Source: Candidula unifasciata
Lineage: Eukaryota > Mollusca > Gastropoda > Stylommatophora > Geomitridae
Reading direction: 5' to 3'
Assembly (NCBI GenBank): GCA_905116865.2
Contig: CAJHNH020001093.1
Coordinates: forward strand, 62,001 to 126,000
Length of the DNA: 64,000 nt
Below the pieces are notes generated by a model that was not told the DNA's origin, did not search any database, and worked only from the letters and a program-made list of their open reading frames with translations. Shown here one piece after another: positions 26,301 through 35,234 of the stretch. Within the stretch, counting starts at the first letter, position 1; each line of letters opens with the position of its first letter. Position numbers and translations under genes: made by a program.

Positions 26301-29300
26301 CATACTCAAGGATTATTAAACATGATCACTAACCTCTTAGCCACTGATAAGAAAACACTAAGCCTAAAGAAACTGCAGTAACACTGGAACAGTTTAGAAG
26401 AGTATTGGGACAATAAACTTGTTTCTTTTTCTGCTTTTTATTCCCAATGGAGTAAAGTCCACAACCAACTCATGCATAGCCATTCCTATGTTCTCCTTAT
26501 CTTGTTCACCTCAGTCTCTAAAATCTTTTTTTCCACATGTTCTCTTGCCTTTATTCCTCTCACACTGTGGGTTTCAATGCAAGGACTTTTTATGAGTACT
26601 GTTATCAGGTTACCTCAGTGAGTGACTTATCCAATGAAAGCATCCTTTCCTCACATCCTCTTCCTCTTTTTAGTATTCACCAACTGTAAACTTTGGCCGA
26701 ATGTTCTGGTTGTTCATCCACTTCAGGACTTTGGCCCTATTTCAGAATCTTGGTAGCCCCATGTGGGTCCCGGGGTCCTACTGGGGAGAAACCAAGGATA
26801 GACCCACTGCCTCCCCAACAAGCATGTTGTAAGAGTCAACTAATGGGGGGATTCCTTCGAAGTCGGAGTCCTTCAGCCTGGGAGGCAAGGAACAACAATT
26901 TACATATAATTAAGTCAGATATGTTGAACAGATGTGAACGCAACACTCAGGTTCTGGAAAAAGACTAAAGTCCAGAGGTGGAAAAACTACCTGAGTGTAC
27001 AGCCAGTGAAAGCGAAGAAGAAGAAGAAGAAGAAGAAGAAGAACCTGAGGTTTGCATGTACATTCATTTTACAGATCTCACTTATGTGTGTGCAGACTTT
27101 TTGTTCCTCGCCTCTCATGTAGATGCACTCTGACCTTTGGAGGGGGAAAAACCTAATAACCTTGTACAACATACTTGTTATGGGGTAGTGGGTCTATTTT
27201 TCTCCCCCCCACCCCCTTTTCCCCTCATGGGATCACCAGAATTAAAATGGGGAACCCCCTCATCTGTTAATTCACCAGAATTGTAAGGAAATTAAATAAC
27301 AAAGTTGCATCCTTTTAAGATATAAGCAGCAGACATAAAAATATTAATAGCACTGTTTTGCTTTCTTTGATGTTATATCTGGCTAGCTTGGCAACTCAAT
27401 TACATCATGAGCAACACATCTGATGACAAACAGGAGTAGACCTCAAACATCCTGTTTAAGTTGATAAGGGTTTACTGTTTTTGCCCTCTCACGGCTGCTG
27501 AGGATGTGAACAATGGACAGCTGGATGATTCGTGAAAAATTATTTGGAAGTAGTGGAGATGTGGTTCTTCAAGTGAATGATGAGAATATCCTGGACAGAT
27601 AACAGGAGTAATAAAGATGTCTTGAAAGTAAGTGACACGCTAAGAGAACCAGTTGCCCACATCAGAAACAATCTACATAGTTTGGTCACACCATGAAAAG
27701 GAAAAAACTGGAGCACATCTTGACAGTAGGAAAAGTTGGAGGAGAGGTGAGGCAGAGAGAGACCAAGAGAGAGGATGCTGGACAGTCTGACATCACGGCA
27801 TAGACAAATCCTGACTGATAGTACACAAGTCAGAAGGTTGTGGATAATCATGATTATCAAATACCGCATGATGAGGACCCCGCTGTCCTAGGGGGGTCTT
27901 ATAAAGCGGATGAAATTATTTACTTATCTGCCACCTGAAGGTTTTACCACCCCTGATAAATTTTACCTCAAAAAACTGTCTACACTAAAGTAGTTATTCC
28001 TTGAAGCAAAAATTTGTCGAGTCTTATAAAGCTGAAGTAGTCTGGGACAGAGGGAATTATAGTAACAAGTGAGCTAGAGCTGGTCAACATAACAGAAGGT
28101 CTGGATATATAGAAAGTAGAGAAAACTGTACCATATAAAGAGTAATCAATCAATGCACTGTGAGTTTTTTGGTACTGAAAGAGGCTGTTGCTCTCAAATT
28201 ATGAGGCTATTCAGTTAATTTTTGTAATACAATATTGAGTTAACGATGAAAAATGCAACTATGGAAGTTCAATATGAACAGGATCGAGGTAACTTTGAAT
28301 TTTAGAACCAGGGATTTATGTGTCTCACTAGAATATAATCATGTGTGTGTGCATCAATTTATTATATACTTGTTTGTTTCATGTATCTCCTGTCTGCCTG
28401 TTAATATAAAAATATCTCTTTATCAGCACCGGGCTGCAGAGTACATCAGAGTAGTACTTGGTACAGGTACCATAATTATAACCTTCTTAGAAGTTGAATG
28501 GAGTATTTGGGATTGCCCTGTTAGACTGCCCTCCAAGATGCGTCTCTTTGAGTCACATGGGTGATCAAACCTTTAGATAGTGGTCTGTAGAGGAGAAAAA
28601 GTCAGATTTTTCAACATCTTTTTCTTCCCTTCCTCATTTACCACTTCAGGTGTTAGAGAAGATAGAAGGATCTGCTTCCTGCTCTTCTGGCTGCCTCAAA
28701 CATAGACACACTGTGCTGTTGTAGAGTTTCTCTGATGTTACCTTTCAATCTTGTTCTTGGTCTACCTTGTGCTCATCATCCATCTCCTCTTTTGGTGTAT
28801 GCCTTGTATGGTATGGCATCACCAGTCATTCTCTATAAGTGGGCAAACTATTTATTTTGCTGTCTGTGTCTAGCCTTTTGTAGTAGTGTGTAATTCAGAA
28901 CTGGCTCTGGCCTGACTTGTCTCTTATGGCCTAATTACTGATTTTCTCTCTTATGACCTAATTATTGATTTTCTCTCTTATGACCCAATTACTTATTTTC
29001 TCTCTTATGACCTAATTACTGATTTTCTCTCTTTTGGTCACTGCTGCAGTCTTTCCCAGAAATCTCATTTCCATGGTTACTAATTTCCTAATCTAGTTTT
29101 TTTTTGTTTTTTGTGTGAGTGACCATGTCTGGTACTAGGAACATGGGGTTGGAATTAATATGATGTCTGAATAGATGCCTGCATACACTTTGTAAGAGAT
29201 GTTTCTTTCTGCTGATTGGGATAATCCTGTGTTGTAAAAGAGGCACTAGCTGTCCAAATACATGGTTTGCTTTACTACATCAGATGTTAATTTCTTTATC

Positions 29301-30823
29301 TAATTTGCTATCTTCGACAAATGTTGTTCCCAGATGTTCAAAGTCAGATGCCACTGCACTCTACTATTATATTTAGGTACTGCTTATTTCTTCCTATTGA
29401 CATTACTTCTGTCTTTTCATGGTTGATTCTAACATTCCTTGTTTTACATTCTTCATTTACAGTTCTGAGATGTTCTGGTAATCATTTTTTTTCATCAAGC
29501 AGACCAAATTTACCAGTCATATTCTCAACAGAATTCTCCAAGTTATTGACACTTATCCAAGAAGGCAAGTCATTCAATCTACTAACTCAAGTAACTTCTG
29601 ACCTACACCCCCCCCCCCCCCCCCCCGCCCCTTTTCCATTTTATGTGTATTGTTTTCTCCACGTAATTTTTGGTCTCCATGTTGTTAAAAGTATAAACTT
29701 TATATATATATATATCTATGTGTGTGTGTGAGTGCGCCCGTTAAAGTAAATCCAATGGAGAAAACATAAACCAGTGAAGAATATGATGACTATATACAAG
29801 CTGACTGGGGGCCTATGCTCCACTTGAGACAAATGGCAGAAACAAAAAGAACTAACAATTTCAGGATTACTATATACATTTAAACAACATACATGTACAA
29901 AATATCTCTGAATGAACCAGTTTAACAATTTAACAGTTTGGTGAATATTATTTTACTACTATTGAAATAAAAATAAAAAAATAAGTGAGTATTACCTGAT
30001 AATTCACAACGTCATCAAAAGCTGTGAAGTCGTAAGGATTTTTTACTCCAAGAGAAGCTTGAATATGCCCTGGAAATGAAGTACTTCTCCTGAATTTTGA
30101 AGGTGACAAAAAAGATGGCTGTTGAATCTGCTGCTGCTGCATGGCTGGCTTTTTCACAGTTGCTGCTGCTGCAGCGGCTGCTGCTGCTGCTAAAGCATTC
30201 ATATTTGGCACTGATCTACGTTGTTGAACATTCCAAGGCGGATACAATGATGCCTGAGGTTGATGAGGAGACCAAGAAGCTTGCTGGGAGTTACTCCAGT
30301 TGGGCAACATTTTTGGATTGCTGCATGTATTTACCATAAGTGTGGTTTGCTGTCTTGGGAAATTATTCACAGTACTGTGACCTGTTATTGCTCTGCGGTT
30401 GTGCTGGGACAATACTGCGTTTGGTGCAACACCAGAGTGATACAATCCTGAATTTATGGTTGAAAATTGCTGAAATGTAATTCCGCCATTATTTAGAGGC
30501 GTTACCCCGTGAATATACGTTTCTTCTGGCAAATGGGTAACTGGTATTGAAGTAGCACCAGACCACATCAAAGGTGCTGATGAATGTGAGGACGTTTGTC
30601 CTTCTGATCCCTGCGTTGTCTCACTTGCAATCTTCTGAACACTTGCATTCATGTTGGTATTTTTCAACCGCTCTGACCCATCGCTTTCATCCAGTTGTTC
30701 TATTTTAGGAGATACTGAAATGTTTTCGCTGGATTTGCTGTTGTTGCCATTAGCATTGACCGATAACTGGCTTGACGCCAGTAAATTCGGTGAAGATCTT
30801 TCAAACAGCGCAGCATCTTGCAT
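15954..30823 (-). CDS. CPEB2-4: Cytoplasmic polyadenylation element-binding protein, CPEB2/3/4 (Orb2-like) subfamily, 8 coding exons
   Basis: Coding segments in transcript order are 30823-29996, 25269-25149, 23385-23215, 21233-21144, 20034-19916, 17656-17542, 17227-17046 and 16181-15954. They join in frame with GT/AG introns to 1854 nt (617 residues plus stop). Residues 1 to about 350 are low complexity, rich in Ser, Asn and Gln, with an Ala tract near 210-222 and a short Gln run. RRM1 spans about 360-450 (RKVFVGGLPPDID) and RRM2 about 468-550 (RKTIFVGGVPRPLR). The ZZ domain covers about 555-598, with Cys555, 558, 563, 572, 577, 582, 585 and His590, 598 as likely zinc ligands. The family binds U-rich elements in mRNA 3' UTRs and controls poly(A) length and translation in the cytoplasm. 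RRM1, RRM2 and ZZ are close to vertebrate CPEB2-4 and unlike CPEB1. An in-frame TAA lies 6 nt before the chosen ATG. A spliced upstream N-terminal exon remains possible. RRSTS near residue 247 fits a basophilic kinase site (inference). Confidence 0.95.
16360..16575 (-). mobile_element. LINE C-terminal fragment in CPEB intron 7
   Basis: In reverse it reads RLKWLGHIESMSDNRGK followed by frame breaks. This resembles the RxxWFGHVxRMxD segment near the C-terminus of endonuclease/reverse-transcriptase LINE proteins. Confidence 0.55.
16720..16970 (-). repeat. Degenerate SINE-A copy in CPEB intron 7
   Basis: Diverged body (CAGGACATTTCCTTGTACCT, TTTTAGACTGAGG) and head remnants (GACCTTCAGGCTAGGATGCA) in reverse orientation. 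Confidence 0.5.
17046..17227 (-). CDS. CPEB2-4: CPEB coding exon 7: body of RRM2
   Basis: 182 nt, encoding ELAMIMDRLYGGVCYAGIDT through AISARFVQLQHGDIDKR. It holds the RRM2 helices and the GAGRVAF strand and is almost identical to the vertebrate CPEB2-4 sequence. Donor GTGAGT; acceptor TTTCAAG. Confidence 0.95.
17542..17656 (-). CDS. CPEB2-4: CPEB coding exon 6: inter-RRM linker and start of RRM2
   Basis: 115 nt, encoding VQIRPWSLSDSDFVMDGSQP and then LDPRKTIFVGGVPRPLRA. This is the invariant linker and first strand of RRM2. Donor GTAATT; acceptor ATACAAG. Confidence 0.95.
17700..18842. other. CPEB intron 5, 3' part, no known repeat recognised
   Basis: 18020-18610 is GC-richer than its surroundings (CCTACCTGAGGTAGTCCTGG, GGTGCACCACACCATACTGC) and looks like an unclassified repeat, but I found no second copy in the window. 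Confidence 0.4.
18843..19085 (+). repeat. SINE-A copy in CPEB intron 5
   Basis: Head GGCTGCAGTAGTGTAGTTGT, then AAGGTCGACCTAGCCTAAAA, CACATCACCCACCGAGTGCC and the tail ATTATATGCCTGAAG. Confidence 0.85.
19170..19205. repeat. (GT)n microsatellite
   Basis: About 17 GT units followed by GCGTGCATGCATG. Confidence 0.9.
19222..19790 (-). mobile_element. RNase H-bearing non-LTR retrotransposon fragment (family C) in CPEB intron 5
   Basis: The 19788-19495 frame carries EVEAVTAAFHWLENQLY, HVVIVTDSQSMLRKMETGM and FSPVHASVLGNEEADD, the E, D and D motifs of a type I RNase H. A second piece at 19420-19222 corresponds to the post-RNase H 3' end (TGTTACTGGTACCATCGG in reverse). A C15 run interrupts them near 19429. 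It is a non-coding remnant. Confidence 0.85.
19916..20034 (-). CDS. CPEB2-4: CPEB coding exon 5: end of RRM1
   Basis: 119 nt, encoding GYCFLIFQDELSVQSLIESC followed by LMDDDKLYWCVSSPTMKDKP. It carries the RNP1-equivalent strand (GYCFLIFQ; often GYAFLLFQ in vertebrates). Donor GTGAGT; acceptor CTACAG. A strong inverted repeat lies about 100 bp upstream of this acceptor. Confidence 0.95.
20134..20342. repeat. Inverted repeat flanking GT/GC microsatellite in CPEB intron 4
   Basis: Left arm 20134-20166 and right arm 20311-20342 are reverse complements over about 32 bp with one indel (GACTTCTACATTAATTTTTG pairs with AAATTAATGTAGAAGTC). The loop holds (GT)n, (GC)n, CGGG units, poly(A) and (TA)n. 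A further (TA)n run precedes the left arm (20109-20133). Confidence 0.95.
20773..20985 (+). repeat. SINE-A copy in CPEB intron 4
   Basis: GGTGGAAGCCACTAGATTCT head, GGTTGACCCAGCCTAAAATG, CACCCATCAAGTGCTGATTG, GGAAAAGAGTCCTT tail. Confidence 0.8.
21144..21233 (-). CDS. CPEB2-4: CPEB coding exon 4: middle of RRM1
   Basis: 90 nt, encoding EITTAFRRFGALVVDWPHKA and then ESKSYFPPK. Near-identical to this part of RRM1 in CPEB2-4 proteins. Donor GTGAAT; acceptor TTTCAG. Confidence 0.95.
21385..22535 (+). mobile_element. Non-LTR retrotransposon fragment, RT C-terminus plus RNase H (family C), in CPEB intron 3
   Basis: This is the longest copy of family C. Frames read MCFCIQNEAMRVILGCTRDT and LPTIADRLKVLQAKPYLRV (thumb region after the RT), then AIVYTDGSVV (first RNase H Asp), HVIIVTDSQSMLRKVETGM, FSPGYASVLENEQSDRLAGS, and the 3' end GTIKILTLRLLLKMGDGG. 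Several frameshifts and stops break it. RNase H after RT fits the I/Jockey-like group; the clade is an inference. It is antisense to CPEB. Confidence 0.85.
22536..23160. other. CPEB intron 3, remaining part
   Basis: Short frames only. No recognised domain or repeat. Confidence 0.4.
23215..23385 (-). CDS. CPEB2-4: CPEB coding exon 3: start of RRM1
   Basis: 171 nt. It encodes a Ser-rich linker, then IDRIERFSRKVFVGGLPPDI and DEE. This includes the RNP2-like strand and the CPEB2-4 signature at the start of RRM1. Donor GTAAGA; acceptor TTTCAG. Confidence 0.95.
23455..23535. repeat. (GT)n/(GC)n microsatellite in CPEB intron 2
   Basis: Alternating TGTG and CGCG units with GCATGC palindromes. Confidence 0.85.
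23630..24262 (-). mobile_element. LINE reverse-transcriptase fragment in CPEB intron 2
   Basis: In reverse the 24262 end reads IPELCCADDAVLLSNSVK, matching the F/Y-A-D-D catalytic motif region (CADD here), followed by a LNLKK-type segment and the linker to the C-terminus. It has multiple stops and frameshifts. It lies in the same orientation as CPEB. Confidence 0.75.
24263..25148. other. CPEB intron 2, AT-rich remainder
   Basis: Poly(A) near 25075-25090 and a short C-rich run near 24740. No gene. Confidence 0.5.
25149..25269 (-). CDS. CPEB2-4: CPEB coding exon 2: linker before RRM1
   Basis: 121 nt, phase 0 start, encoding NTSSHYDSMKFPCLENQLLD and following residues up to DNLK. It matches the short Leu-rich linker (SLENSLxDI-type) before RRM1 in CPEB2-4 proteins. 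Acceptor TTTCAG; the donor GTATTT is weak by metazoan standards. The reading frame continues cleanly into the next exon through a split Gly codon. Confidence 0.88.
25700..25995 (+). repeat. Repeat family B copy in CPEB intron 1
   Basis: CAGCATGTAAACTCAGGTGC, CTTGTTCCAGAACCTGAGTT, TACAGATTTGGCTTACCTGT, GCAGATGCACTCCAACTTAC, then C12 and CCCTTTCCAAAATGTGG, CCCTGGAACCCATATGGGG. Near full length. Confidence 0.85.
26672..27240. repeat. Cluster of repeat family B copies in mixed orientation
   Basis: 26672-26760 is a plus-strand 5' piece (ACCAACTGTAAACTTTGGCC). 26750-27014 is a minus copy (GACCCACTGCCTCCCCAACA, GGCAAGGAACAACAA). (GAA)n occupies 27015-27041. 27042-27240 is a plus 3' piece. This suggests insertion into, or inversion within, an older copy. 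Confidence 0.8.
27015..27041. repeat. (GAA)n microsatellite
   Basis: Eight to nine AGA/GAA units between two oppositely oriented family B copies. CTT/GAA runs also adjoin other family B copies (48998-49010). Confidence 0.9.
27565..27880 (+). mobile_element. LINE C-terminal fragment in CPEB intron 1
   Basis: Reads MRISWTDNRSNKDVLK, a hallmark segment of endonuclease/reverse-transcriptase LINE proteins, then KGKKLEHILTVGKVGGEVRQ. It ends in a noncoding tail with ACCGCATGATGAGGACCCC. Frames are broken by stops. Confidence 0.75.
28630..29570 (-). mobile_element. LINE fragment in CPEB intron 1 (same family as 35235-35850)
   Basis: In reverse: RNVRINHEKTEVMSIGRNKQ, then a frame equivalent to F-x-x-L-G-T, then LKGNIRETLQQHSVSMFEAA near the C-terminus. 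Stops and frameshifts throughout. A 27-bp unit is repeated about four times at 28910-29035. Confidence 0.75.
28910..29035. repeat. 27-bp tandem repeat inside a LINE fragment
   Basis: CTCTCTTATGACCTAATTAC plus TGATTTT, about 4.5 copies with few substitutions. The sister LINE copy at 35.5 kb lacks the expansion. Confidence 0.85.
29608..29626. repeat. Poly(C) run of 19
   Basis: C homopolymer between a LINE fragment and a (TA)n run at about 29700-29715. Confidence 0.9.
29996..30823 (-). CDS. CPEB2-4: CPEB coding exon 1: disordered N-terminal region
   Basis: 276 codons, from MQDAALFERS to DDVVNYQ, ending at donor GTAATA. No folded domain is visible. The region is rich in Ser, Asn and Gln, with SWSPHQP and PPWNVQ segments. 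A GCT/GCA/GCG-coded Ala tract lies at about 30160-30193, and a CTG/CAG run encoding MQQQQIQQ follows. Unlike Aplysia CPEB1-type or fly Orb2 prion-like regions, there is no long polyglutamine. The exon is four times longer than any other in the gene. Confidence 0.93.
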
Positions 30824-30999
30824 CTTCTTTTATATTAAACAAACCTATTTTAAGCCAAATATCCTGTGGTTTTATCAATACTTTGAATTTCACAACGAAA
30901 CTAAAGAATAGGTCTAACTAACCGTTTCGCCAAAAATTTCTCTCTTGACGGACACTTCGACGGTTAAATTACCAACTTCTGATCTGACAAGCTGCAGCA

Positions 31000-31744
31000 A
31001 CTGTTCGTTCGCACCCAACAAGCAATTAATGTTCGAATAATTTCAAATCAGCGTATTTTAATAAATAGGAAAATATGTACAGATAAGAAGTCGCAGAGAA
31101 AGGCAATCAAACAAATGTAAGAGAGCAGAGAAAATCCTACACTACACACTAACACGGCGGTTCGCCACGTCTGCTGTGCTACTGCTGCTGTTTTGCTGCT
31201 TTCTGCTCCCACCACTTCCCCTAGTACTCTCGCAGCCAGCATGTGTACGGGCGGAGGGAGGCTTCTGCCTTGTATGGCCCTTATGTTCGTACGATTGTAT
31301 TAGGTTATGAAGAACTTGGTTACGGCTATATATAATTAAGCTCACTAATTGAAATAATAATGGTTTGTGGCGGGAGCGTCAGAACTTGGTAGCAGGGGCT
31401 TCGGTACCTCATTGAGCCATTCTCCTCTCCTAGACATTGTGAGTGGGGGTGGAGATGAGGTCCCCCCCCCCCTTCCCCAGTAAATTTGTAAAACTAAACG
31501 GCCCTCCTTACCTCTTATAGAAGTTCCGACTGATTTGTTCATACTTTCATACGATTTCGAATATAACATAATTTTTGGCCACTCCGTTCATCATCATTAT
31601 TATTATTATTACGCAATTTAACTGTTTTCAGACCATTAAGCCCCATGACAATTTGTAAGAGGTCCAACGCCCCAACCCAAAACCATGTTTTTGTGCCAGC
31701 GCCCCTAGTTTGCGAACCTACTACATAACAGCAGGGCTAGTGAG
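31000..31744. other. Region upstream of the CPEB start codon
   Basis: Likely contains 5' UTR or promoter, but no TATA box, initiator or splice structure can be fixed. CTG/CAG-rich patch at 31170-31205; poly(C) at about 31462-31472. Confidence 0.35.
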
Positions 31745-31990
31745 CTTAGATTACTCAGTGGCCATTTTTCAAAATGGGTATCCTCAAGGATCAGCGGCTT
31801 AAGCCTCAGCATAGAAAGAGGCATTAACACAATTCAACCAGCAACGATGCTCGGACCGCTCACTAGGCCTGGGCTGGCCAGATTTGTCCCGCGGGTCGAC
31901 AGTTGAATATCCCTGTACAACGGTGCATGGCATCCTGTGGCATATGCTCTGACACATGCGAGCTCAGGCACACCCCCCCCCCCCCCCAAA
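31745..31990. repeat. Unclassified repeat family G copy, then poly(C)
   Basis: Shares the GCTCACTAGGCCTGGGCTGG ... CCGCGGGTCGACAGTTGAAT pattern with 39890-40040, 61090-61255 and 63405-63580. A C12 run follows. Confidence 0.55.
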
Positions 31991-33620
31991 TTCAATTTTT
32001 AGCACTCCCACCTCCCCCATAATTTATATGAAAGGGGGGGGGGAGAACTGCTTTCTTTGTGACAGCGCTCCTGCACCAAAGAGCACTTTTTTCGCCACCT
32101 ACACAAGCGCGAACATAAAATAGAAGTTAAAAATTGCCGTAGTATGTCTACCCAGTTGCTCAACAAGAAAGAAGACATAAACTGCTAGTGTTGTAATAGT
32201 AAAATAACCAGACTTATCACGGTTATTGTCCACTTAAACTGGCGAAAAACCCAATTTGGAACTTTGCTGTGCAGACGACAGTCCTCCCTTCGAAAAGTGC
32301 GAAGGAAATAGACCAATTAATCATGACTTTAAAAAAAAAATATTGAAGATCAAAAAACAATTCCTGACTTTAAAGAAATCAAAAATAATATTCTGAGCCA
32401 AAATTACCTATCACCTAAAAATATAAAAAAAAATGCTGAAATTTAAATTGTCAGTCTTTGAATACCCAGTCTCCATACTAAAATAGCAATGGGGGCCGTT
32501 TACATAAGCCAAAGGTAAAATGAGGATGGCCATAGCAACGCCAGAGAAAAAAAAAATCATAAAAAGTCAATGGTTAAGCTTCAGCAAGCAAATCGGTCAA
32601 CATTTTGAGAGCAGGCATATGATGTTAATAGGCAATTTTACCTTCAGCAAGTTGCCACTGCCACTCAACGGTTGGCTCTCAAAAACATGGCAAAACTTCT
32701 GGCTAAGAGATACATTGGTGCACGCCAAACTTTACTGGTCGCTATGTGAACTGCAAAAGACAGTGAATTGTATACTCCAACCAACCGAAATAGAAGCTCA
32801 GCAGTCCCGCCCATCTTCCCACACAATAACCTAGCCCGGCAACGTAGCGTTCTTTTCAGAACGGCTACCCCTCTCCCTACCACGCCGAAGGACAACCTAC
32901 CGCCCGAACCACGCCAGATTCCAGCCCAATGCGTAGCAAACAAAGGAAACAGCAACAACAACAGAACTCAGATGTGGCAACACATCACAAAAAAACCACA
33001 AAAATAAACCGCAAAGAAACCCGGCCGACCAGATAACCAACGCTCAGATAGAAGCGTCGCTGCACTTTGAAATTTTTGTTTTCACCAATCAAGATCAAGA
33101 TTGAAGTGTATACTGGAGACAACATTGCAACAATTTCAAGCGAACGAAAGAATAAGAAGAAAAAGTGTCGAAGTCAAAGTTGTCTGCTAACCAAATCACA
33201 CACATGTGGAATCTAACCAAGTATTTTGGAATTACGAAGCGCGTTCGCAAAGCAAAAGCAACAAGAGGCGACTAATTAGGGGTTTGCTGAAATCGTATCT
33301 GTTGGGTCAAAAAAAGGCAGATATCTCAGCGTAGCTGTAAATCACAACATGTCAACATCCCTTTTTAGGGCGATCGCAGAAGAACGACGGAGATTGACAT
33401 AACCTCCGATTCAGTGCAGCAGAGGATGTCCGAGGTCTGGATTCATGACCCAGGTCGGCCCACCTTCCGAGATCGTCTAGCAAGTAAATGGACCGAAAGC
33501 ATCGTCGCCGAAGGACCTTTCTACTGATGATCGGTGGACCCTTGCTATGCACGCTTCCCTGTGGAATTATTATACAACGTTAGTATAAGTGGATATGTAC
33601 TGCGGTCTGAACAGATTGTA
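31991..33620. other. Intergenic DNA, CpG-richer than average, no gene recognised
   Basis: Frames on both strands of up to 104 residues at 32520-32961 overlap each other and have no family motif. 33265-33350 resembles 58825-58920 (GAGGCGACTAATTAGG, GATATCTCAGC), an unclassified repeat. Confidence 0.4.
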
Positions 33621-33630
33621 CCACAAACAT

Positions 33631-34410
33631 GGAAAATCCACAGGTCACGGGACATTCAGGCGCTCCTTTGAATCGTTCCCCAAAATGGCGGCTGTAATAT
33701 GATGGCGTTCAAAAAGGAGCTAAATTGGCAAATTTCTGGCCATAAAATATCCAAAAATATCCGAATGCGGGGTCAGTTCTATTAAAAATATATGTGCCTG
33801 CTCCGAATAACGAAACAAAAGCTCTGACAGGGTCTAGGCGATATGTTGCTTGCCGACCTGCTTCTGCGAGTGTGCCTCACCGCCGAGCGTATACGCGCGG
33901 CGCGGATGGGGGCTAAACTAGATGGCTGGGACTCACGAGTGGCAGCTACCGCATCTCCTGCAACTTCCTCCAATTACTGTACTCGTGAGTCCCAGGCACC
34001 TAGATACGCTCGGCGATGAGTTTAATCGCGTTTGGCGCATGCCGACAAGTCTGACATCTGCCGCTGTTAAATCCTCCAATCAGAAGAACACAGTATTGCT
34101 AATCGTTTTCATCGTCTTTAATGTCTCGAAATTGGTCAACGGTCGCTAATATCGTCTGCTAGTATCGTCGTCTGCAGAAACGCTCGAAATTTTTGTCAAC
34201 GGTCGGTATTTATCGTCTGCTACTAGTACCGTGTGCAAATGTTGATATTGGTTGTCAAGTAATCCTAATTTTGCCGCGATTTGTTCGTTGGCAGAAAGTC
34301 CGTATTTTAGATAAACGCGAACACCGTCGTTCGGATATTTTTGGATATTTTATAGCCAGAATGTGGCATGCCGCCATTTTGGGGAATAAATCAAAGAAGC
34401 GCCGACATTC
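33631..34410. mobile_element. Fold-back inverted-repeat element (putative nonautonomous DNA transposon)
   Basis: Nested reverse-complement arms: 33651-33766 pairs with 34329-34410 (CCCCAAAATGGCGGC; ATAAAATATCCAAAAATATC), 33876-33893 with 34004-34020 (CGCCGAGCGTAT), and 33926-33940 with 33981-33995 (CTGGGACTCACGAGT, a perfect match). The right arm carries extra sequence with internal direct repeats (ATCGTCTGCTA, about 34150-34225). No transposase. Confidence 0.8.
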
Positions 34411-34452
34411 ATTTGTTTCACGGCGTGGTAGATATTTTATTTTAATCCAGAA

Positions 34453-34645
34453 ACCATGAGTTGTTAACCTATTGGCTCGGTACTATAGATATCGCAATCC
34501 TTCGGCCTTGCTTCCATGATAGGTACCGTAAATCTGGGGGAAATGTGGCTTTTCTGTCTGCCCCCGGGAGTGAGATCGGGCCACAAGGAGCTCATCACCC
34601 TGTCATCGGGAAGTCAGGTCTAACCAATACGCCAGAGAGCCGGAC
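34453..34645 (-). repeat. SINE-E copy
   Basis: Shares AATCCAGAAACCATGAGTTG, TCGGTACTATAGATATC, GTAAATCTGGGGG and a tRNA-like end with 48678-48868. Confidence 0.7.
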
Positions 34646-34659
34646 AACAAGCGTATAGT

Positions 34660-34972
34660 TTTGATTAGGGTTTGCGCTAAGGTTAGGGCACGGCCAACTC
34701 TAGATATATATATATACAGCCGGACGTGGGTTAGGGCACCGCCTTCTCCAAACAGATACACAGAGTCGGCCGTGGTTAGGGTTAGATAAACGCGCGAAAA
34801 CCTTGTCATTGGAAGAAACGCGCTGAATCACCCATTTAAAATATTGGACTGTCCAGTGACGTCATTTGCGGTCGGCTAAAAAGAAAGCACCCCTAACCCT
34901 AACCAAAACTATACGCCTAATCTACCACCCCCTGAAAGATTTGACTGTCCCGTGGATTTCCCCTGTTTATGA
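34660..34972. repeat. TIR-like repeat with TTAGGG motifs
   Basis: Contains ACTGTCCAGTGACGTCAT, AAAGCACCCCTAACCCTAAC, ATCTACCACCCCCTGAAAG and GTGGATTTCCCC. The same modules occur at 46737-47035 with the terminal module in the opposite orientation, and at 33630 (GGAAAATCCACAGGTCACGG). This suggests an inverted-repeat family. Confidence 0.6.
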
Positions 34973-35234
34973 AAGTACCAGTAAGTTTACTGTGTGTGGT
35001 CGTCTAATGAGACAACTTCCTAATAGTATACAACAAACTTGAGGTACTGGTATTTAGATATAGGGAAACAGCAACAAGAAGACCCCTATAAGAGATGTAT
35101 TAGTCGGTTCGCTGAGACATGGAAATCCCATCGTAAATACCCCACACACAGGAAAGCATAGCACTCTTCTTAAGAGGACATACAAAAGCTTGACAAGGAA
35201 AGTGGATTGAAAACAAAAATACACACTAAATAAC

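Noticed and set aside
29321..29731. 136-codon plus-strand frame
   Set aside because: It is antisense to a LINE fragment and ends in poly(C) and (TA)n.
32520..32961. Opposed frames of 104 and 98 codons in CpG-richer intergenic DNA
   Set aside because: They overlap on opposite strands without a recognisable motif. GC content alone explains the lack of stops. Could hide a 5' UTR exon but not a supported CDS.
34890..34906. Interstitial telomere-like CCCTAACCCTAACC
   Set aside because: Only two to three units, and the same motif is part of a dispersed repeat (also at 46.9 kb), so it is not a telomere relic.
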